A DNA stretch of 64,000 bases from Sweltsa coloradensis (Eukaryota; Arthropoda; Insecta; Plecoptera; Chloroperlidae): assembly GCA_024449915.1 (NCBI GenBank), contig JAMZAV010001056.1, positions 186,001 to 250,000 of the forward strand. The letters run 5' to 3'. The translations under genes were made by a program, and so were the position numbers. Numbering within the stretch: position 1 is the first letter of the stretch; each line of letters starts with the position of its first letter. The notes under the pieces were generated by a model, which made no database searches, was not told the origin of the DNA, and worked only from the letters and a program-made list of their open reading frames with translations. Below are positions 46,770 through 58,800 of this stretch, piece by piece.

Positions 46770-47250
46770 TCAGTATTCTAGAAGGTTGGAATACCATGGG
46801 AAGGAGCTGGGGGGGGCAACAATAAGAGATTTTACAGTTACATTACAGCATTGTGTATTTAATATCCCCTGTTACAGCGAGCCTACAATGCTTCTCAAAA
46901 ACTTCATATCTACAACCTGCCCAAGGCTCTCATCAACTGGTGTCATATTCCAAGCAAGCCTCTGCTGCATATGTCAGTATTGGAACAAAGTAGGTCTGGT
47001 AGATGGTAACCTTGCACTTCTTTGGTACTTCTCTGTTCCATATGAAGTTTCGGATAGATTGGAATAACCCAACAGCTTGCTGCGTCCTTCTTTCTATCTC
47101 TGGTTGAATCCAGCCATCGCATGCTACTATACTCCCCACGTACTAAAAATTCTCAACTTGCTTTAAAATCTGTCCTGGTAGAATCCTGACATTCTTCGCT
47201 TTATCTCGTGTCATCACCATTGTTTCACTCTTGCCACTTCCAAACATATA
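46770..47250 (-). mobile_element. Short fragment of a third LINE
   Basis: Minus-strand translation gives SETMVMTRDKAKN, ILKQVENF, YVGSIVACDGWIQPEIERR and VTIYQTYFVPILTYAAE. This is the post-RT region of endonuclease-RT LINEs (KTE.M...; YLGS......EI..RI). Broken by stops. Confidence 0.75.
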
Positions 47251-47617
47251 TAATGAACACATTTTTTTTTTTTAATGAGCTAATCGTATTTTAATTTTAA
47301 TGGTTAAACAGTATTTATGATTATGTTAGCGCACCAGTGCACAATGGCACATGTCGCCACTGGAGGCAATACGTCGAACGAACACTCGGCCATTGTGTGA
47401 CAAAAGTTGGTGTTTGGTCATGTTACTTGCTAATTAGTTGCTAACATCAATTCTTGCTTTTCAAGAAGTATAGGACCTATACATCTTGATTGAGCATGTT
47501 ATATGAAAATTTATGTTTAAAAACAGCAGAAGTTCACCAATATTATGGTGTGGCTCAATAAGATGTGAACATTGTTAAACCAAACTTCAATAATTTCTTC
47601 CTTTGACCGACTCCATA

Positions 47618-48073
47618 GGTCTGTTCGCTGGACCAGCTCTGACGACTCGGAGCTGCTCGGATAACGAAATAGCCGTTCGTTTCACGAGATCACTTTCTCG
47701 AATTGCGTTTTTTGGACTCGAGCAACTTGATCTAGAGCAGAAAGATCATGATTTTCCACCTCTGGCTTTTTCGGAGGAGCGACTTAGAGCAAGTTAGAGC
47801 AAGTTCGATTTAATAACGAATTACGCGTGTTATTTAAATAAAATGGCTTCCTCGTTTGATGGAAGCGTGAATAATAATTTGTCAACAATTGTGAATGAAA
47901 TTTTTCTTTTTAGATTGATTTTTCTTTTTTAGAGCAAATTAGAGTAGGTTTTTGCCTCAAAAAGCGTTCGTCTCAAAACACAAGAGTACTGTGATCTAAC
48001 TTCCTCGAGCGTGGGCGTGGCCTAATTCAACCAGGCTCTAAAGTGATCTTAGAGCAGGTCCAGCGAACAGACC
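47618..48073. mobile_element. TIR MITE (GGTCTGTTCGCTGGACC ends)
   Basis: The left end GGTCTGTTCGCTGGACC and right end GGTCCAGCGAACAGACC are perfectly inverted over 17 bp, and a further 6 bp (agctct / agagca) nearly so. The interior is non-coding, with repeated 'gagcaagttagagcaagtt'. No clear target duplication. Confidence 0.75.
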
Positions 48074-48621
48074 TTTTATTTCACACATCTGTAGCAACGC
48101 ACCGAATTTTATTGACGTTTGCCTAAAAACGTGGAAGGACTTTCAGAGATATCGAAGTCACCAAGATCTGAGAAGTTATAGTTAGAGAACGAACGAACAA
48201 ACACAAAATTAACTTATTCATCTAACTGACTAGGAGTCATATACAATTCTTTAAGTGATATCATTCCATTTTTGCATTAAAACTATGTAAAATTATTATT
48301 ACTGAATAACTGTGTTTTATGTATGTTAACATTTTAAAATACCTGAATTATAAGTTTTTCATACTGTTATTGTCTTAGAATGTTCCTGCTTAATATGTTT
48401 TTTGTGTTAAACCACTTATATCTTATATCTTAAATCTTATATCTTAAACAATAATGTGTGGAACATAGTTAAAAAAATAAAACTAATCTTATTAAAATTA
48501 TACTTAATATGATGTATCAAATTAATGTAGCCTACACGGACTTAATATTACTTGCTTTCGTCTTAAAATAAGATTTTCTCGTCTAATTAGAAATAATGGA
48601 ATCACCCCTTCTAGAACTTAC

Positions 48622-48669
48622 CTGAATCAAGCAAACAGCAACCACTAAGAATGCAAGTATTCTGTACAT
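48622..48669 (-). CDS. Distal signal-peptide exon (upstream of gene C)
   Basis: Encodes MYRILAFLVVAVCLIQ with a good donor CAG|GTAAGT in phase 0 and a TATA box 82 bp upstream. It is the best-preserved distal first exon. There is no exon 2 between it and gene C, so the simplest reading is an alternative first exon of gene C. Confidence 0.7.
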
Positions 48670-48750
48670 ATTACTTTCGAATGAACTTTTTGATTTATGT
48701 GTAATAGATATATCTTCTATTTATTTATTATGAGTGGGAGGTGAAAACTC

Positions 48751-48758
48751 TTTATATA
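48751..48758 (-). promoter_or_regulatory. TATA box of the distal exon
   Basis: TATATAAA, in the context CATATATAAAGAG. Confidence 0.7.
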
Positions 48759-48849
48759 TGCATCAGTCACATAACCCTATTGTTGGGAACTTTGTTCAGG
48801 TAAAGCTATTAAACTGTCAGCATGCTGTTTATAGTTATAAATCATACAC

Positions 48850-49560
48850 ATTAATTGCAGGAAATCAAAATTGGATCTAGATTTTACCATGAGCTATATG
48901 AATATTTCTCAGTAACATTAGTTTTATTCAACAGAGAACTCCGCACAATTATTTAACCTAGTGATAACACGTGATCATTAGAATAAATAGAAGTCTATTT
49001 AAAAATAAGTAAGTTTACACGAACACGTCGATTTTTTTCTGTAAATGTAGTTTTTCAAGGGATGGGGTGGAGTCCTCACATTTGCAGGGGTCCATTAAAT
49101 TTCTACAAACAATTAGTTTGGAATTCCTCTGATCAACAAGGTCTTGTCGCGCAGTCCCCTTCACCCCCACCCTAACTTTTATTGCTTTTAGTTTGGTGCG
49201 GATGTTCCCACGAAATCAGACACCACATTTTCTTAATTTATCGACACGGTTTGTAGCCGCTAGCGTTGGGTAGCCTGTGGCTAGATATGTTGGCATGGTC
49301 TTTCCACGTCGTATGCGTGTGAGCGTTGATGGAAGTATAAACATTAAAACATCGTTTATGGGTTGCACATAACAATATAGTTTATTAATGTCATAAATAT
49401 TTTTTTTGTAATAAGTACTGCCTCTTCCAGATTGATACACACACATTTTTCTTTTTTTTGTATTTCAAAACGCATTCCAATCTATTTTCAGTGGGATTCA
49501 AAAATTGTATACATCAGCAACAGCCATTTCAATTAAGTGAAAAACCAAATTCTCAGATGA
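48850..49560 (-). repeat. Paralogous upstream block, copy 4
   Basis: Matches 1-1120, 10490-11130 and 34610-35300. It holds one copy of the unit that is expanded as minisatellite at 25.8-32.3 kb. Confidence 0.7.
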
Positions 49561-49694
49561 TTCTGATGTGCGTAAGAAAGTTATACTTTTAGTTTTGGTG
49601 CGTGCGTAGGTGCGTTAATTAACTCAACAAAGTACAATCACTCGTATCCGTATGTTTCCACAAATTTCGACATTTATCTCAATGGAAGTATAGG

Positions 49695-49858
49695 TCACGG
49701 TAGTTCAGCCTTTTCACACACAAAGCCACGAGGGTGCGAACAAGGTTCGACCCACAACGACTTTACATTGTAAGAATATACGACGCACTTGTAATCAGTT
49801 GCGGGTACTGGATCCCCTGCTGCTGGATTAAAAAAGGAGATGGAACTTGCGGGTTTTC
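49695..49858 (-). CDS. Gene D exon 4: CTLD C-terminal half
   Basis: The acceptor TTTTCCAG leads into GKPASSISFFNPAAGDPVPATD, then KCVVYSYNVKSLWVEPC and HPRGFVCEKAELP, stopping at TGA. Intact. Confidence 0.85.
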
Positions 49859-52830
49859 CTGGAAAATAAAAATATCGTGTAAAGAGGATTAAAATAATTA
49901 AAATAAAAAACAAGACTACTATTTAATTGCGTAATTGATTTTCAGTGGGAACGTTAATTATAAAGCGGACTGAGCATATTATCTCAAGCCACTCTCACAA
50001 GACTGTATAATAATATAGAACCAGGAAATCATTATGGTGGCTATGAAAAATAGCTGATGCTCAAATGACTGGTTAAAATGATTATAATAATTACACAAGA
50101 TGTTACTTAACCAAATATGAATATAGATATTGAGTTATTGAAACCATCTGATTTAAAAACTGTTTGCAATAGTATCAAAGTTTTTCAAAAAAGATCAAAC
50201 GTCTCTTATAGCTCCCTATGGTATGCGAGTTGTATTTAGGAACCTTGTTTGATTTCTTGTGTATTTTAAAACGATCAGTATTCGGAATGAATACATATAT
50301 ACATTTGGAAGAGTTTCTGTCCAGTAATATCTAGTGCGACGGTCGTTCGCCCGCAGCCAAGCGCTACACATGTACTCACAAGGCGATGACCGAACTCGGC
50401 ATGTATACACCTACCCGAGTTGGGGTGTTTCAGCTATCTGCACACGCCGCCCCGAAAGATTTACAATCTTGAAACTCGGTATATGAGCTGATATGTGATC
50501 CATGACCTACCAGAAAAAACTCCCCGACCCGGTTACCCGTTCTGTGTTAAAAAAGAACATCGTTGAAATCCTTCCGGCTGGCTGGCTGACTAGCTGGCTA
50601 GCTAGTAGCTAATTCTCCGTAGAGAAACATGAGCCTACAGAGAAAACGGTATCTCTTAGAACTATGAAACTTGGACCACACTTAGATGTACCTCAGACGC
50701 AGTGCCTTTTGCTTTCAAAACCAAAATCGGGTAACAGGGACTGGAGAAAATAAAAATTTGGGATGATAATTAAACACGTAATTACTAAGGCGTGGTAATT
50801 TGTACAAACTTACAACTAAACATGCTCTTAACCATTATACAGATCTAGCGTCCAAAACATAAGAGGCTAAAATTTTGGGGACCGTGGGCCCAAAAATGTC
50901 AAAAAACAACTCTGAACTTTAAAAAATTATCAAAGAAAACGCTACAACTGAGAGAATTTCAAGCGTGAAAAACACTTTGGTATCTCTCATTCTTAATCAC
51001 TTTTGAATCAAGAAAGCAAAATTGGGTAACGGGTACCGGAGAAAATCAAAATATCAAAAGCTAGGTAATTCCGTACTCTTATGAATAAGACACTATAGAT
51101 AGAAAACGGTACATCTTAGAACTTTGAAACTTGGACCACACTTAGATGTCCCTCATGCTTAATCACTTTAGCTTTCAAAACCAAAACCGGGCCATAGGGA
51201 CAAAGGGAAATCAAAATCAAAATCAAAACGCATTATTACTCAGGCGTTATAATTTGTACAAACTTGAAATTAAACAAGCTCTTAACCATTATAGATATCT
51301 AGCGCCAAAACACTATGGGGCGAATTTGGGGAGACCGTGGGCCCAAAAATGTCAATAAACAACTCTGAACTTAACAAATTTAATCATTCAAAGCCCATCA
51401 TTCACGCCTTGATAGGAAACAAACAGCAAAAGATGTAATATCCCCCACAAAAACAAAAAAAAATGTTAAAAAATGACAGTCAAGCTCTCCTTCAAAAGTC
51501 TTCGGATGTAAATGCTTTGTGATATAGAAGATGAGCCAAGCTTTTCATTCTTACTCCCTAGTTTCGCATTGAAAATAAGTAAGATCATTTCGCCTGTTGA
51601 CGAGCTCCAAGCCAATCATTTTCGTTGTAAAAAGGAACATTTTTAAACTCAAATATTACATGAAATTTTTTTTTTTTTAAACAACGCTCATATTTAAATG
51701 TACTAAAAAGTAAAAATAAATTTTCGCCCAACAAATTTTTGCCTTACTCGGAAAATAAAAGCGTTGGACGCTTTCGGTATTGACATAGATTACAGAATTT
51801 TGTTGTTCATGGAGGGAAAGCGCCCAACGCTTTTATTTTCCGAGTAAGGCAAAAATTTGTTGGTCGAAAATTTATTTTTTACTTTTTAGTACATTTAAAT
51901 ATGAGCGTTGTTTTAACAAAAAAAAAATTTTTTCATGTAATATTATTTTATTCGAATATGTGCTCACTAGACGCGTCCGAATTTTGCATCAAGTTTGCGC
52001 ATCCTCACTAGCTGTGACTAATTTCCCATATGAAGCTTTGTTTGATTAATTAATTATGATGAATTAATTGATACACTAGTGAATGTGATAAATTGATTCA
52101 TGTAATGTTATCAAGAATATACGTCTGTGTGAAAAATTTCATCTAGATCGGACATTTGGAAGTGGGTGAAATATCTATTCCCATATAAAACTCTGATTTA
52201 AAAATTATGATGAATTAATTGATTAATTAGTGAATTTGTTAATTGATTCATCTATTGTCATCAAGAAAACGTATTTGTGAAAATTCATCATTGGATCATT
52301 GAGAATGGATGAAATATCGATATATGATTCCTCCAACAGACAAAGACAACAGACAGAAGACAGACAGACAGACAGACAGAGACAAGATAAGCTAATAAGT
52401 GTTGTATAATATCGATAAATTTGTAAGACTGATATACGTTGTAAAATATAGAATTAGGAAATTGTATAGCGTTTCATACAATTTTTTTAAAGATAAAAGT
52501 AAAATGATTTTTTTAAGTCTTTCATCATCAAGTTACTACGAATTGAAAAATTAGTTTGTGAGACAAATTATTAAATCGGAAAGCTGAGTTATTCGTAGAC
52601 CCTATAAATCGAAAATTGCGAATTATTCAATTAGAATAATTTAATGATTCTCTAATTCAACTGTAATTGATTCATAATTCGTTCAGTGCAAAAAAAACGT
52701 GGGATAAGCAGTAGTCAGTCAATGGAATTTTAAAATTAAAATCGTTAAATTATAAGAAGAACATGACGCGCCAATCAGAAGAAATAACTAAACACAGACT
52801 AGAAAAGACAGTACAGACAGACAGACAGAC

Positions 52831-52863
<33 letters not shown>

Positions 52864-55800
52864 ACAGACGAAACGAAAAGCAATAGCTAAATAACGTTGT
52901 AATGAATTTTTCACATTTGCTAGACAGACAGAAAAAAGACTCAGGACATCACATACATGAAAGCGAATATAAGCGTTGTAATAATAAAATAAAAATAAAA
53001 AATTGCTTGTCCATTGAATTTTTGAGTTCTCATAATGAACTTGACTGATGCATTTTGATATTGTCTATTCTCAATACAACAAGAAACTGTCTGTAGGATC
53101 AAAGAGCACGTACGATAGAGCAACTGATTTGAAGATTGAACTGTTGGTGAATTAGCAAATTTGATTAACCATGATAATTGATAATTTTAATAGTTCGTTC
53201 CATTGTGTATCTATAAGGTAAATAAATAAAAATAAATTCGTATTTAGAGGGTCTACCCACTCATCAAGTCACATAACTGATTTTGGAAGGAAGTTGGGGA
53301 GTGGAGGACATTAAATTTAAAGCGGACCAAGCCAATCCTGTCGGCGCCGATCACTATCGACAAGCGAAATATGACCAACTTGAGACCGGCATATTTAAGT
53401 GGGAAACACCTAACCTTCAGGCTGGACACGATTCAATCCGCAGACAGTGCCAGAGCCAGCAAGGCTAATTAGGAACAACAGCTCGAATTTATTATGTGCC
53501 ATGTTGCAATGACGGCTCCAAAGTCACCGTTTACACATTCCTAAACCAAGAACTGATGGTCTCAAGTCCACATCAGAAGTTATTAAAAAAAAGCCTCCAA
53601 CCACAAGACCATCAAAAAGCATCACAATAATTAACCTTCACTACACACTGTAAAAATGTTGGTTCAGGGATCTAACATCCTTTACCCACCAATGCATCTT
53701 AATGATTTTAAATTGGTACAAAGAAATAGTATAGCCCAAATATAGTAGATTTATGAAATAAATCATTGATACGGATGTGTGTGTGCTATTCGAATTATTA
53801 TAAATTTGGTAATCAAAAGTACGTAAAAATAGATCTTGCTCATTGAATTTGCCGTGAATAAGGCTATTTATTTGTTTCAAGATGTCCAAGGTATTCAAGG
53901 TAAAATGCTGCCAAGGTCAAATACTGCCATACAAATTTTCCTGTGTTAGCAGCATTGATCTTGATGATATTGTAAAAACAATTATTATTTTTATCTGATG
54001 AGAAGTTTAATATAATAACAAAAATTCTGCTTAATAACTCCATTTCTGGAGTTTAATAAACAGTTACTTTTGTCTTTTTTTCATATTTCTACTCATCTAC
54101 TTAGGCTAAAATTTATGTTCGATCATTTTTGTTTTCAAAATCTATCAAGGGTTTAAGTAGGGTTCTTATTTATTTACGGTATCTTACCAAGAACAGTTTC
54201 AAAATCTTTGTTGTTAATATTGGAGATCCCAGCCCAGAGGTCCGTGTCCAGCGGAGCGCCGGGGAAATGAGGATTCTCACTGATGATGCTACGAGCTATT
54301 TTTATTTTCCCCGGCGAATCTACGACCATCAATCGGCCACTATCATTCTTACACACTGCGTCGGCAAAGATAAACGGGAGTCCAATCCGTGAGATCTTGA
54401 ACAGACCCTTACTGTCGTCAAATCGTTTATAGTCTGGAACTTAGAACAATACATAAATGCAGGGTCATCTAAAGTAAGATATCGTAGACAATAGTTTACT
54501 TTACCTCATAAGTAATGTTTGTAGTTAATTTAGTAATAACTAGGAAAACGCCAAAGTCGTTGTTACACGAGTGAGCAAGCCATGTGTTGAGTACCCGGTA
54601 ACATTCATATATAAGTATAAATGATAGGGGTTTGAGTTTAGTGTTTATAAAGGCGCGTCAACTGAGGCCTAATGCGCCACTCTAGCTTATAGGCTGGGGA
54701 GGAAATACCCATTCTGGCTAGATTCAGCCTTAGATGTAGGGAAGGAAAGTGGATATTCCCGGGTACTCAACACGTGGCTTCCTCACTCGTCTAACAACGA
54801 CTTTGGCGTTCTCAATATACTCTATAACTAGGAAAACGCTAAAGTCCCGCCGCGTTGTTGAGCGAGCACCGGTACGTGCAACACGACAGTACGACATTTC
54901 CATAATATTTCATACCAATAAGTCTTTAAGGTCTTGACCGATTTAGCTGAAAATTTGCAAAATAGGAGAGAATGGATAAAATCCACCGCCATCTAGAGGA
55001 CCTTGACATCATTTCTTTGGGAAAACTATTTTAACTCTTTGATAACAAATAATACACTGCTTCCTCGATAGTATTTTGATTACTTCTAGGTGGCAGTGCA
55101 TAGTGACCAGAATTCTCGTGCGACTTTTCGTTGCCATGGTAAACGAAACGGATGTTGCTGATTTTGTTAGCAGTTCTCAGAATACTGGTACCGGATGTCT
55201 GCTTAAAATTTCAGCGCAATCGGTTTAGTTATTCGGCTGATTTTTGGCGTACTCACAGGATCATGGAGGAAGCGCCGTTTGACTTGAATTATAAGACCTA
55301 GTCGCTGCGCTCCCTCGTGTAATGATAACCTTTAGCGAAACTGTTCTTGTGGAAACTTTTCGATGTATACTTTACGTTTTCAATTGAGTGCACAATTTTT
55401 ATCCCATTATGCATTGTTCATCTACTAAATTCCCTAACTTTTACCCCACCTTGCTGAAATGGATACATTTATTAATTAATGCCTAAAATGTTAAGGTATT
55501 AAATTTATTTTATGAAAACAAAGTCGTTTGTCAGAGAGTTACCACATTTAAATTACATTCCTTCATCTTTGGCTCAATTCCATGTCCTCACGGGCGAGGC
55601 TACGTAAGTAATAATTTGAGACACCCAGTCTACGAAAGTGGAAGTGTAGGTAGAAAGTGTGATATTATATCAGGTATTAATAATTGGTGTTTTTTTGTAT
55701 TAATTTTATCAAAAAATTAATCGGGATTCTTGTGATCAACGACTGATCTAGGCAAAAATAATTAATGTAATTTAGTAAGTAGATAAAATAGGTATTCTTT

Positions 55801-58800
55801 GTGGCAGTATATCTTAAATCTGATTCGGTTGGTCCCGGATTTAAATCCTGTCGAGACCGGCAATCCTGACCGAAGGTTTTTCCTAAAGAGATTTAGTCCT
55901 CAAAAGCAATTTGTCTTTACTCCATTCAAATAGAGTCAGTCACCAGAAGAGGGGCATGCATTGCACCCTGAGAAGGTTTCTACGAAAAAAATTTATGATT
56001 TAAAATATTTGTATTCCAACCTTCGTTGGGCTGTGCTTTGGGCTGTGCATTGGGCTGTGCTTTGGTCAACGATCTTCTCCATACACCGGGTGAAACGCAT
56101 TTTATTTCAGTAACGTTCTTCTTCTTTACAACGGTCTTCTTAAACACGAAGCGCGCTACGGAGCCGACTGGCGCTTGCGCACAGTCTACGCTTTGACCTT
56201 CATTGTCGCAGGCCAGGCTCGCAGATCGGGCGGTCAGTGGGGCACATGGCTGATCTTCGTTCTCTTCTTCGGCCACTGAAGGCTGGAATCAGTAGGGACG
56301 GACAAAGATATCGATATTTCGATACGATATCAATATTACAGAATATGAATATTAAAAAATGTGAAAGACTAAACGAAGATATGAATTTTGGTCAATGTCA
56401 ATTGCTAGGAAGTCTAATGCTATAATTTACTAAGAAAAATAGTTTATATATATATATATTTTTTTAATTGACGTGCGTATAATGATGGTTAAGGTTCTGG
56501 GTCTTGACGCGAGTGTGAGAACGTAAAAATCGTTTTGCATTTTTGGCCATACTTGATCAGTTGTTTCAACCACAATTTAAATAGTAACTTTGTCCAATTA
56601 TTTTCATACTTTAACGCGAATAAAATTTTTCGTGTGATATTGATAATGAATCATGTCATAGCCCATTCCTAATCACTAATCAGTGGTTGCCAAGAACTTT
56701 TATAGATCAAAGAACGCACTTTGAACTTTGATTTATTTGTTATTTAAGATATAATCAAATACTTTTGTAACTACATCAGTTGTTAACCAACATGTCATTT
56801 TCTAACGTGCTTTTCATTGTTTGAAGCGCGTAAAAAAGTCTTAGTTACAAAATCGGTTTCAAACTGGTAATTGCATAAACCCCAGGAATAGTCTATAGTA
56901 GGCCTACAAATATTAAGCTACGTTGGTGCGATTAACACACCTTCCATCGACGCATAAAACCATTGAGTATAGACCATATTCTATAATCGATGATAAAACG
57001 AAAAACAGCTTGTAGAGCTGAGTTTCGAAACAAGACAATCATGTCCACCAAAAACATTATAATTAAAAAATTCTGCCTAGGCCAGATTCTTTTTAAAAAA
57101 TAGAGAAAAAAACATTTAATATTAACTATATTATAACTTATAGATAATAAAGTAAAAAAAATGGTAATTTGTCCAATATATAAGTCTTATGGAGTAGGAA
57201 ATACATTTTCTATGAAAACAAGTAATGTCCACATTCATATACTTTCTTTTGAAAACCTAACTTCAAGCTAGGATTTCACCACAACATGATACCTAACTCA
57301 ATTTCGTAAAATGATGACATATCTCGTTTTAAAACTCAGCTCAACACTTATTTCCGAACTATCCAGGTACTCGCTTTAATAGTGCGCCGCAGCCAAGCCG
57401 CGGAAAACATGCTCAGGAAACTTATACTTCAACTGAGTATTGGAGTTCGCGAGGTGTTACCTAGCCTTAATAGAACGTGAAATTAATTTGGAAAACTATT
57501 TTAATTGGAGAGTAGAGGGAGAATTGCGGTATAACTGACAACATACGTCAATTTTGGATGGGGTACGAACATTCCTTCTGGGTGACGAAATGGGTGGAAG
57601 CTTGCTCAAAATCGGGTCCATTTACTTGGCTCAACTATCAATAAAATTTTGACTTGCGATATGATGTGAATTTTGCACACTCAAATTCGCTTAAGGGAGG
57701 TTAGCGTTAAAGTTAGCACCCCCCCCCCTTTTTAAATGCCCGTATCTCCGAAAGTATTAGGTTGCAAAATTCTGGACTTGGGTGCAAAATGGTGCATAAT
57801 TAGTGCAAAATTATGCACATGGTTTTGAGTCGAAATTCGCATAAGGGGAGGGGGGGGGGGTCAGCTTAGCTTAGCCCTCCCTTTTTGAAATGGCTGTATC
57901 TCCGAAAGTATTGGGGTGCAAAAATCGGGACTTGTGTGCAAAATGGTGCATAATTGGTGCAAAATTTTGCACATGGTTTTGAGACGAAATGTTCTCGATT
58001 TGGTTAGTCGGGAAACACTCCCGTAGGTGTAATTGTTATTATTTACTACAATCCATTCAGATGTATGATGCAGCTACTATTCAGAGATTAAATTGTACCC
58101 GTCATGATGGTCCAGTGGTTTAGACGCTCACCTGGAATGTGGGAGGGGAATGTGGGAGGGGGACCACGAGGAGACCCATGGTTTGAATCCCGGTTGGGGC
58201 GGACTTTTTTAATTTCTGAATTGTAGTAAATAATAACGAAATGTTCTGGTGGGGGGACAGCTGTATGCGGACTCCAAAAAGTGTGCAAAAATATGGTATA
58301 AGTTTGCAATGCATTAACTTGCATTAACTTGGCTATGCCAAAATGAAGTTGTAAGATTTTTGTGTTGCTTGTGCAAAAATCGAAATTGGTTGTGCAAAAT
58401 TGTGCAAAAAGTGTGCTAAATTCACAGCATACCATAAGTCAAAATTTCATTGGTGGTTGAGCCAAATTAATGGACCTTTCAAAATCACTTATCAAATGTT
58501 AGTTACTCCTCCTCTCCTCCCCATCCTCCTGATTCCAGTGCCTAATTAGTAAATTTCAATTGCGCAGCAATTCACGCTGTGTGTGTGTATATATATATAG
58601 CATAACGATACACACTTTTAGGTTTACTGAGATATCAAAATGTTGTTTTATTAACATTCCATAAACTGTTTAACCGTTTATCCTACATGATGGACAGACC
58701 CTGCTACTATCAACATTAATTTTGTCCGGTAGACAGCTTAATATAACAAAATCCAAAAAATTGACAAAGTTATTGCAATTTTCATTAGTAATTAATTAGT

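Noticed and set aside
53283..53468. 61-codon plus frame in gene D intron 3
   Set aside because: The homologous part in gene C (about 39060-39130) is shorter and shifted, and a fragment recurs in reverse near 2030-2110, so it is a dispersed repeat rather than an exon.
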